Source: Companilactobacillus farciminis KCTC 3681 = DSM 20184 (GTDB taxonomy: Bacteria > Bacillota > Bacilli > Lactobacillales > Lactobacillaceae). Taken from it: a stretch of 64,000 nucleotides of DNA. Below are positions 58,398 to 64,000 of the stretch, piece by piece. Within the stretch, counting starts at the first letter, position 1, and each line of letters begins with the position of its first letter. Made by a program: the position numbers and the translations under genes. The notes under the pieces were generated by a model. It saw only the letters and a program-made list of their open reading frames with translations, was not told the DNA's origin and made no database searches. Where the stretch lies: the NCBI RefSeq assembly GCF_002706745.1, contig NZ_CP017702.1, positions 434,001 to 498,000 on the forward strand. Direction: 5' to 3'.

Positions 58398-58464
58398 GCC
58401 CATAAAGGTAGGCACATATAAAACACCAAAACCCGAAACGATTGCACTCGTTTCGGGTTTTTTA
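58398..58464 (+). ncRNA. Putative RNAII antitoxin of an Fst-type type I toxin-antitoxin locus
   Basis: A transcript from the promoter at 58363-58391 would be about 65 nt and end at the perfect stem CCCGAAACG/CGTTTCGGG with T-run (58428-58464). The stem can also end the convergent toxin mRNA. In par/Fst loci such an RNA pairs with the toxin mRNA leader and shared terminator. GGTAGGCA in this RNA is nearly complementary to TGCCTTACC in the toxin leader. Confidence 0.55.
58428..58464. terminator. Shared bidirectional terminator of the type I toxin-antitoxin locus
   Basis: ACCCGAAACGA and TCGTTTCGGGT around a 6-base loop, with A and T runs on both sides. Confidence 0.85.
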
Positions 58465-58488
58465 GTGGGCTAAGATTGCCTTTTTCTT

Positions 58489-58575
58489 TTACTTGCGGTG
58501 TTTGTTTCGTAGCCATTCAGCAAACCAAGCGGTTATCAAGCCGACCGCAAGGGGCCCTAGAAAGGTAGTCCACAT
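58489..58575 (-). CDS. Fst/Lpt-family type I toxin (28 aa)
   Basis: ATG 58575 follows GGAGGTG. The 28-residue peptide begins MWTTFLGPLAVGLITAWF and ends EWLRNKHRK: one membrane helix with a conserved proline near its start (GPLAVG, as in AP..VG of Fst) and a charged C-terminus. This is the plan of Fst, Lpt and related membrane-damaging toxins. Its mRNA leader has a hairpin that covers the ribosome-binding site, and a convergent small RNA shares its terminator, so a complete par-type locus is present. Confidence 0.75.
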   Translation of the reverse strand: MWTTFLGPLAVGLITAWFAEWLRNKHRK

Positions 58576-58586
58576 GACCAACACCT

Positions 58587-58626
58587 CCAATCTGTGCCAG
58601 ATTGGTAAGGCAACGGCAAAAGTATA
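58587..58626 (-). promoter_or_regulatory. Toxin promoter and ribosome-binding-site-blocking leader hairpin
   Basis: Minus-strand extended -10 TGCTATACT (hexamer 58626-58621) precedes a short leader in which CCAATCTG-GCA-CAGATTGG (58605-58587) forms an 8-bp stem that includes the first bases of GGAGG. This matches the upstream helix that limits translation in fst-type mRNAs. Confidence 0.6.
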
Positions 58627-58661
58627 GCATGATTCAATATTTTCTAGCTATCTAATTATGC

Positions 58662-58700
58662 AAAAAAAGTTTCCCACTTAATTGTGAGAAACTTTTTTTA
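58662..58700 (-). terminator. Terminator of the metEF operon
   Basis: On the minus strand AAAGTTTC.CAC and GTG.GAAACTTT with T-run; it overlaps the metF stop codon. Confidence 0.9.
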
Positions 58701-59564
58701 TTCTATTACAGATTCGATGTTAAATAATGAAGCTGTATTTTTAAAAATATGTTTAGCAGTATCGGCTTTATTCATCGTATACAAGTGGACACCGGAGACA
58801 TCGTTTGTTACTAAGTCAACGATTTGATCAACTGCATAAGCGATACCAGCTTCTTTTAAAGAAACGGGATTGTCTTTGTATTTGTCCAAAATATTGATGA
58901 ATTTCTTAGGTAATCTGGCAGCACAATTTTCGATAACGTGAAGAGCCTGCTTACGATTAACGATAGGCATGATACCTGCCAAAATGGGGACGTTGATATC
59001 AGCGATAGCGCACTCTTCTTGGAAACGGTAGAATTGCTCGTTGTCATAAAATAACTGGGTAATTAATTGGTCGCAGCCAGAATCGACTTTGTCCTTGAGA
59101 TGTCTGATATCGTCAATTCTGTTTTTGGAATCGGGATGAACTTCGGGGTAACAAGCTCCAGAGACTGTGAAATTAGGTTTTTCAGTTTTAATGAATTGGG
59201 TTAAATCACTGGCATATTTGAAATCTTTTTCAGGAACGTAACCGTCAACGATATCACCACGCAAAGCTAAAACCTGGTGAATATTCATTTTTTCAAGACG
59301 ATTCAAGATCGAGCTGACTTCGGCTTTAGTGACGTAGGCTGCCGGCATGTGGACCATCGTGTGACAGTGTAAATTATCTTTGACGTATTTGGCGAGATCA
59401 ATGGTCGTTTCTTCGTAGTTTAGTTTATGATTGCTGGCAGTGACGCTGATAAAACTAGGATTCAGTCCCTTTAATTGATCCAAAGTGTCAGTCAAATTAT
59501 CCACGCCAACTTGGGAATTAGGAGGGAAGACTTCAAATGATAATGTAGGATTAGTTTCTGTCAT
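58698..59564 (-). CDS. metF: 5,10-methylenetetrahydrofolate reductase
   Basis: A 288-residue TIM-barrel flavoprotein: [10 protein letters not shown] with the catalytic glutamate, [42 protein letters not shown] and [16 protein letters not shown] are all typical. It reduces methylene-THF to methyl-THF, the methyl donor for MetE. The start overlaps the metE stop by 14 bases, so both enzymes are co-translated. Confidence 0.95.
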   Translation of the reverse strand: MTETNPTLSFEVFPPNSQVGVDNLTDTLDQLKGLNPSFISVTASNHKLNYEETTIDLAKYVKDNLHCHTMVHMPAAYVTKAEVSSILNRLEKMNIHQVLALRGDIVDGYVPEKDFKYASDLTQFIKTEKPNFTVSGACYPEVHPDSKNRIDDIRHLKDKVDSGCDQLITQLFYDNEQFYRFQEECAIADINVPILAGIMPIVNRKQALHVIENCAARLPKKFINILDKYKDNPVSLKEAGIAYAVDQIVDLVTNDVSGVHLYTMNKADTAKHIFKNTASLFNIESVIE

Positions 59565-61812
59565 GTATCAACAACTCCTCTCTAACTTCTTTAGCAGCGG
59601 TCGTGAGATTTTCGACACTAGCTTTGGCTTCTTTGATTCCACGGGTTTTTAGACCACAGTCAGGGTTGATCCAAACTTTTTCTTGAGGGACTTTTTGTAA
59701 AATTTTGTGGATGGTAGTTTTGATTTCTTCAACTGATGGAATACGTGGTGAATGGATATCGTAGACACCAGGTCCGACTTGAAGTTGAAAGTTTTCTTTT
59801 TGAAGAGCATCGAGAATTTCCAAATTGGAACGGGAGGCTTCAAATGAAATAACGTCGGCGTCCATGTTTTGAATAGCGGGAATAATATCGGTAAATTCGG
59901 AATAGCACATGTGAGTGTGAATTTGTGTCGTTGGTTGAACTTTGCTGTGAACTAGTCGGAATGCTGGAATAGCCCAGTCGAGGTATTCAGAATACCAGTC
60001 AGTTTTACGAAGAGGTAATTTTTCTCTTAAAGCAGCTTCGTCGATTTGGATAATCTTGATACCATTTTTTTCGAGATCCAATACTTCATCTTGAATGGCC
60101 AAAGCAATTTGAATGGTTGAGTCTTTAATTGAAATATCTTCACGAGGGAAAGACCAGTTCAAAATTGTGACGGGTCCGGTCAACATACCTTTGACGATTT
60201 TGTCGGTTTGACTTTGAGCGAATTTAGACCATTTAACAGTGATAGGTTTATTTCTAGCCACGTCGCCCCAGATAATTGGTGGTTTAACGCCACGAGTTCC
60301 GTATGATTGTACCCAACCATTTTTACTGAACAAGTAGCCATCGAGGTTTTGTCCGAAGTATTCCACCATGTCGTTACGTTCAAATTCACCGTGGACTAAA
60401 ACGTCGATGCCAATTTTTTCTTGCCAGTCGAGCCATTCTTTGATGTGGTTGGCAATAAATTCATCGTATTCATTTTGTGAGATTTCTTGATGTCTGAATT
60501 GAGCACGAATCTTTTTGACGGCTTTGGTTTGTGGGAAAGATCCGATAGTCGTTGTTGGTAAAAGTGGAAGCTGGAATTCTTGTTTTTGAATAGTTGCTCG
60601 TTCTTTTAGACTGGGATGTCTGATAAATGAATCAGCAGTCAAACTAGCGACACGTTTTCTAACTGATTCATTAGGTTGAACACGTTGTTGATCAAATAAT
60701 TGTTGGTTTTTGGCGATTAGGTCAGTTTTACCATCGAGAATTGCTTGTAGGTCAGATAATTCGGATAATTTTTCTTTGGCAAAGGCGAAATGTTGTTTGA
60801 TTTCGGGAGTAAAAGTCTCGTTTTCAATCGTGAAAGGCACGTGGAGTAGTGAACAAGACGTTGAAATAACTAGGTTTTTAACCGGCAAACTGTTGATCAA
60901 GTCGATAGTTTTTTGATAGTGGTTGCGCCAAATATTCTTACCATTGACCACGCCAGCGAAAAGAATTTTGTCATCAGGGAAACCACTTTGAACTAGTTGG
61001 GTCGTTTTTCGACCTTCATGGAAGTCTAACCCGATGCCTTCGATATTTAAATTGATCAAATCTTGATAGACATCACGCACATCGCCGAAGTAAGTTTGGA
61101 CTAGGACTTTGAGGTTAGACTTATTTTGCAAGAGTCTTTGGTAAATATTCTCGAACAAACTCTTCTTATCGCCCGTGACATCTTTGACCAATTCTGGTTC
61201 ATCTAATTGAATCCAAGAAGCACCTTGATCGGATAATTTTTCAAAAACTTCTTGATAAACTTTGACTAATTTGTCGACAAAATCATTTGTTGTTACGTCA
61301 TGGAATTCGCTCAAACTCAGGAGTGTGAAGGGACCAACGATTACGGGGCGAGTTTGAATGCCGGCATTTTTAGCTTCTTGATATTCGTTGAAAATTTTAT
61401 CGTCATTTAGTTTGATGTCAGTTGTTTTGGTGAATTGTGGTACTAAATAGTGGTAGTTAGTGTTGTACCATTTCTTCATGGGGAGAGCCTTTAGGTCGCC
61501 TTTTTCTCCTTGATAGCCACGAGCTAAGGCAAAGTAACGGTCGAGTTTTGACAAATCTAGTTTTTGGGCAGCGTCTGGGATGATATTAAATAGGTAGGCG
61601 GTGTCTAAAGTTGTGTCAAAAAATGAAAAATCGTTGCTAGGAATTTCGTCGATACCAGCTTGTTTGATCAGTTGCCAATGCTTGAGGCGCAAATCTTTGG
61701 CAAAGTCTAATAATTCTGTTTCAGAAATTTCATTGCGCCAGTATTTTTCAGTGTTGAATTTTAATTCACGATTTTCACCGATGCGTGGAAAACCAATAAT
61801 TGTTGTTGTCAT
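59551..61812 (-). CDS. metE: Cobalamin-independent methionine synthase
   Basis: A 753-residue two-barrel enzyme of normal length. N-terminal [19 protein letters not shown], the C-terminal [19 protein letters not shown], zinc-site residues in [10 protein letters not shown] (H and C), the glutamate in ISFEASRSN and the second cysteine in [12 protein letters not shown] are present. It transfers a methyl group from methyl-THF to homocysteine. First gene of the metE-metF operon, divergent from metR, with a MET-box in between. Confidence 0.97.
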   Translation of the reverse strand: MTTTIIGFPRIGENRELKFNTEKYWRNEISETELLDFAKDLRLKHWQLIKQAGIDEIPSNDFSFFDTTLDTAYLFNIIPDAAQKLDLSKLDRYFALARGYQGEKGDLKALPMKKWYNTNYHYLVPQFTKTTDIKLNDDKIFNEYQEAKNAGIQTRPVIVGPFTLLSLSEFHDVTTNDFVDKLVKVYQEVFEKLSDQGASWIQLDEPELVKDVTGDKKSLFENIYQRLLQNKSNLKVLVQTYFGDVRDVYQDLINLNIEGIGLDFHEGRKTTQLVQSGFPDDKILFAGVVNGKNIWRNHYQKTIDLINSLPVKNLVISTSCSLLHVPFTIENETFTPEIKQHFAFAKEKLSELSDLQAILDGKTDLIAKNQQLFDQQRVQPNESVRKRVASLTADSFIRHPSLKERATIQKQEFQLPLLPTTTIGSFPQTKAVKKIRAQFRHQEISQNEYDEFIANHIKEWLDWQEKIGIDVLVHGEFERNDMVEYFGQNLDGYLFSKNGWVQSYGTRGVKPPIIWGDVARNKPITVKWSKFAQSQTDKIVKGMLTGPVTILNWSFPREDISIKDSTIQIALAIQDEVLDLEKNGIKIIQIDEAALREKLPLRKTDWYSEYLDWAIPAFRLVHSKVQPTTQIHTHMCYSEFTDIIPAIQNMDADVISFEASRSNLEILDALQKENFQLQVGPGVYDIHSPRIPSVEEIKTTIHKILQKVPQEKVWINPDCGLKTRGIKEAKASVENLTTAAKEVREELLIHDRN

Positions 61813-61900
61813 AAATAAGTCCCCTTTGTGGTAGTAAGTTATTGACTACTAATCTACCATCGAAAGGTGATATTGAATAACTGATAAAAATAATGATAGG

Positions 61901-61932
61901 TTATAGTTTAAAACTATAAGGTGGACTATAAT
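61901..61932 (+). promoter_or_regulatory. MET-box and metR promoter in the metE-metR intergenic region
   Basis: TTATAGTTTAAAACTATAA (61901-61919) is a perfect 19-bp palindrome matching the streptococcal MetR/MtaR MET-box TATAGTTT-N-AAACTATA. TATAAT (61927-61932) follows and precedes metR by 24 bases. The box can serve both the divergent metE operon and metR autoregulation. Confidence 0.8.
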
Positions 61933-61956
61933 AAAACAAAAAACTGGAGTAAATAA

Positions 61957-62901
61957 ATGAGAATTCAACAACTGGAATATCTAGAAACAATTGTCAAAAC
62001 AGGTTCCTTTAATGAAGCAGCCAAACAACTTTATTTGACTCAGCCTAGTCTGTCCAATGCTATCAAGGAATTGGAGTCGGAAATGGGAATTCAAATTTTA
62101 TTGCGCAGTAAGTTGGGTGTGACTTTGACCGATGAGGGTCGAGAATTCATGATCTACGCTCGACAAGTTTTGGATCAGGTGCAATTATTGAAAGGGCGAT
62201 ATGAGAAGAGCCCCGTTCGTAAACAGGCTTTTTCAGTCTCAGCCCAACATTATGCCTTCGTTGTCCACGCCTTTGTAGAACTGATCAAAACAGTTTCGGC
62301 TGATGAATATCAATTTACTCTGCGTGAAACTGAAACGGAAAATATCTTGACCGACTTATCGAGTTTTAAGAGTGAAATTGGGATTTTGTATTTGAATAAC
62401 TTCAATAGACGTGTATTAGAAAAACTATTCAAAGAATATGACCTAGAATTTACACCACTGTTCAAAGCCTTACCACACGTCTTCGTTGGTCGCCAGAATC
62501 CTCTAACGAAAAAGAAAAGAGTAACTTTGGCTGATTTAGCGGATTATCCTTATTTGTCTTATGAACAGGGCGATAATAATTCGTTTTATTTTTCAGAAGA
62601 AATCTTGAGTACTTTGGATCGTAAGAAGAATATCAAAGTCAGTGATCGAGCAACGATTTTTAATTTGATGGTCGGATTGAACGGTTATACTATCAGTTCA
62701 GGTATTATTAGTAACAAATTAAATGACGACAAAATTGTGGCGATTCCGTTAGACGTTGACGATTCGATGACTTTAGGTTGGTTGAAGCACAGTCAACTAG
62801 AACTCAGTCCGATTGCTAAGAATTATTTGGAAATGCTAAAAGAGCATATTAGGGGTTATGGTTTTGATATTATAGATGAAAAAACAGATCATACAAATTG
62901 A
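61957..62901 (+). CDS. metR: LysR-family regulator of methionine biosynthesis
   Basis: A 314-residue LysR protein: an N-terminal winged helix (MRIQQLEYLETIVKTGSFNEAAKQLYLTQPSLSNAIKELE, residues 1-40), a linker helix and a substrate-binding domain of two lobes (about 92-305). The metE-divergent position and the MET-box between them identify it as the MetR/MtaR type, which responds to homocysteine or O-acetylserine-type signals in streptococci. A short hairpin at 62880-62918 ends the gene. Confidence 0.85.
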   Translation: MRIQQLEYLETIVKTGSFNEAAKQLYLTQPSLSNAIKELESEMGIQILLRSKLGVTLTDEGREFMIYARQVLDQVQLLKGRYEKSPVRKQAFSVSAQHYAFVVHAFVELIKTVSADEYQFTLRETETENILTDLSSFKSEIGILYLNNFNRRVLEKLFKEYDLEFTPLFKALPHVFVGRQNPLTKKKRVTLADLADYPYLSYEQGDNNSFYFSEEILSTLDRKKNIKVSDRATIFNLMVGLNGYTISSGIISNKLNDDKIVAIPLDVDDSMTLGWLKHSQLELSPIAKNYLEMLKEHIRGYGFDIIDEKTDHTN

Positions 62902-62918
62902 TGTATGGTCTGTTTTAG
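62880..62918. terminator. Bidirectional terminator between metR and the GNAT gene
   Basis: AAACAGA.CATACA and TGTATG.TCTGTTT. It overlaps the ends of both convergent genes. Confidence 0.8.
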
Positions 62919-63397
62919 TGTAGTGATTTAATAAAAAATCCATCCATGGCGCCGCTATGCAAACTTTCTTCGATTGGTCCGGCTAATTTAGTAAAGCCAG
63001 CTTTGGGGTAAACGTGTAACGCCGCTTTTAGGTTGTGGTGAGTTTCTAGGTACAATTTGTCGTAACCGGCATTCTTGGCAGCTTGTTCGACTAAAAAAAT
63101 CAATTGATAGCTTAACCGATGTCCTTGAGCAGCCTTGGATAGATAGAGCTTTTGCAGTTCAGCAATATTTTTCTCAAGGTCAAATTCGGCAAAACCTGCA
63201 CCACCAACGACTTCTTGAAAATCATCGACGACAACGAAATAACCACGTCGGGCTTTTTCATAAAATTGGCTCAGAGTATCGAGGTTTTTGTCGAAATAGG
63301 CGGTACCGGGAATGTCCAGATGAGCAACTTTTAGATCAGTTTGTAAAATACGTTTGATGGCTTGATTGTCGCTAGCTTGGATAGGACGAATATTCAT
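62915..63397 (-). CDS. GNAT-family N-acetyltransferase
   Basis: A 160-residue single-domain acetyltransferase: MNIRPIQASDNQAIKRIL, VVVDDFQEVVGGAGFAEF, the acetyl-CoA loop ELQKLYLSKAAQGHRLSYQLI (Q/R-x-x-G-x-x type, here AAQGHRLS) and LYLETHHNLKAALHVYPKAGF. The substrate is unknown. A surface gene lies upstream on the same strand but a terminator separates them. Confidence 0.9.
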   Translation of the reverse strand: MNIRPIQASDNQAIKRILQTDLKVAHLDIPGTAYFDKNLDTLSQFYEKARRGYFVVVDDFQEVVGGAGFAEFDLEKNIAELQKLYLSKAAQGHRLSYQLIFLVEQAAKNAGYDKLYLETHHNLKAALHVYPKAGFTKLAGPIEESLHSGAMDGFFIKSLH

Positions 63398-63442
63398 AGA
63401 AACACCTTCTCTGTAATTGTTAATTTCATATCATAGCACAAA

Positions 63443-63480
63443 AAAATTCACCTGCAAGAATATGCAAGTGAATTTTGGTT
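63443..63480 (-). terminator. Terminator of the WxL protein gene
   Basis: AAAATTCAC.TGCA and TGCA.GTGAATTTT; reads as a terminator on the minus strand and overlaps the WxL gene stop. Confidence 0.85.
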
Positions 63481-64000
63481 ATTCATTAGGAAGAGATTCA
63501 GCAACGTTCCAAGTCAACATTCCGGTGTACTGGCCAGCAGGGGAAATATTGAGTTGCTCTAGAAGGAGTCCAGTACTTTTTGTCCATTCGTCGGCAATGT
63601 TTTCAGTAACGTTGGTTTCGTGTGCGGTACTTTCTTGATCGATAACGGTTGGCTCGTTACTTAAGGTGGTGAAATTATCATCGTTATACTGACGATAGAC
63701 CAATGCTAGGTTGTTGTTTAACGATTTGCTATTTGAGTACGGACCATTAGTTGTAACGGTCAATTGCCAAGGAGATCTTAGACTAGTGACGCTTAGATCA
63801 AAGTCGTTTTTTCTCGTTAAATATTTTGTCGTATCACCGTAATTAACATCTTGGAATTGCAATGATTTGGAAACTTCAAGACTAAGCATCTTGTTAGGCT
63901 TAGTCGTTATATTGTACGTAACGGTGTTAGAGATTAATCCATTAGCTTGGTCAATAGCTTTGACAGTGACTTTTTGAGCGGAGTTAAGGGTAAAGAGATT
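63479..64000 (-). CDS. WxL-domain surface protein, C-terminal part (gene continues beyond the window)
   Basis: The visible 173 codons have no stop back to the window edge, so the gene starts outside. The ATG at 63889 is internal. The upstream residues (LNSAQKVTVKAIDQANGLIS.TVTYNI) form a beta-sandwich repeat of the bacterial Ig-like type. The C-terminus has the second WxL-type motif region: DFDLSVTSLRSPWQLTV (first WxL, WQL) and GQYTGMLTWNV (second motif). WxL domains bind peptidoglycan non-covalently. No other WxL cluster gene is visible in the window. Confidence 0.8.
   Translation of the reverse strand, partial: NLFTLNSAQKVTVKAIDQANGLISNTVTYNITTKPNKMLSLEVSKSLQFQDVNYGDTTKYLTRKNDFDLSVTSLRSPWQLTVTTNGPYSNSKSLNNNLALVYRQYNDDNFTTLSNEPTVIDQESTAHETNVTENIADEWTKSTGLLLEQLNISPAGQYTGMLTWNVAESLPNE

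Noticed and set aside
61813..61956. T-box or SAM riboswitch upstream of metE
   Set aside because: The intergenic region is only 144 bp, shows no T-box sequence or SAM-box hairpins, and is explained by the MET-box.
63479..63889. A complete 136-aa gene starting at 63889
   Set aside because: The reading frame stays open to the window edge, and the protein needs the upstream part; the ATG is internal.

Overview
The window is a low-GC Gram-positive chromosome segment that most resembles Lactobacillaceae of the Companilactobacillus type. This is inferred from an isoleucine 2-epimerase very like the one I know from Lactobacillus buchneri, many secreted proteins ending in SLAP-type surface modules (a [Y/F]xVATNE[W/F]V signature), an XrtG/Firmicu-CTERM exosortase locus and a MetR-type MET-box at metEF. 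I see no rRNA or tRNA genes, no CRISPR array and no prophage.

Layout. (1) 1-2.1 kb: an AAA15 ATPase plus RloB (TOPRIM-like) defence pair, flanked by two copies of one terminator. (2) 2.1-7.7 kb: a giant repetitive surface protein. (3) 8.2-11.9 kb: an uncharacterised four-gene cassette containing a WYL regulator and two promoters that carry the same palindrome at the same spacing. (4) 12-16.5 kb: isoleucine 2-epimerase and an APC permease separated by a lone TnpB gene. (5) 16.5-20.2 kb: a candidate sRNA, small conserved genes, a MazEF pair and an intact ISL3 element with an 8-bp target duplication. (6) 20.3-26.3 kb: secreted SLAP proteins, lipoproteins, a DUF1659/DUF2922 pair, the likely S-layer protein and an orphan solute-binding protein. 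(7) 26.4-27.8 kb: a predicted nuclease-helicase. (8) 28-42 kb: large membrane proteins (four DUF6056-like, one PTPS-related/YfhO-like, one GT39-like), an O-acyltransferase, a Panacea-domain pair, two copies of a structured element and a glucosaminidase; this looks like a cell-envelope glycan region. (9) 42-43.7 kb: a ComK-like protein beside a ComX-like sigma factor whose leader has mutually exclusive hairpins. (10) 43.7-50.5 kb: amidase, lipoprotein, YdcF, AI-2E family protein, an accessory glycosyltransferase-like protein and gpmA. (11) 50.6-53.8 kb: an Abi-alpha (DUF4393) gene, again between two copies of one terminator, then HicB and an MqsRA/Panacea-like toxin-antitoxin pair. (12) 53.8-56.9 kb: the four-gene XrtG exosortase operon. 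(13) 57-58.7 kb: HicA, two very small genes, glutathione peroxidase and an Fst-type type I toxin-antitoxin locus. (14) 58.7-64 kb: metF, metE, metR, a GNAT acetyltransferase and a WxL surface protein cut by the window end.

Three themes stand out. Defence and addiction genes (RloAB, WYL cassette, MazEF, nuclease-helicase, two Panacea loci, Abi-alpha, HicB/HicA, Fst) are scattered one by one between surface genes, not clustered in one island. Two of them (RloAB and Abi-alpha) sit between duplicated copies of a host terminator, which suggests a shared way of insertion. Several non-coding elements (the repeated branched RNA or DNA structure, the sRNA candidate, the comX leader, the WYL-cassette operators) do not match anything I can name. 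All functional calls come from reading the sequence; no database search was run.
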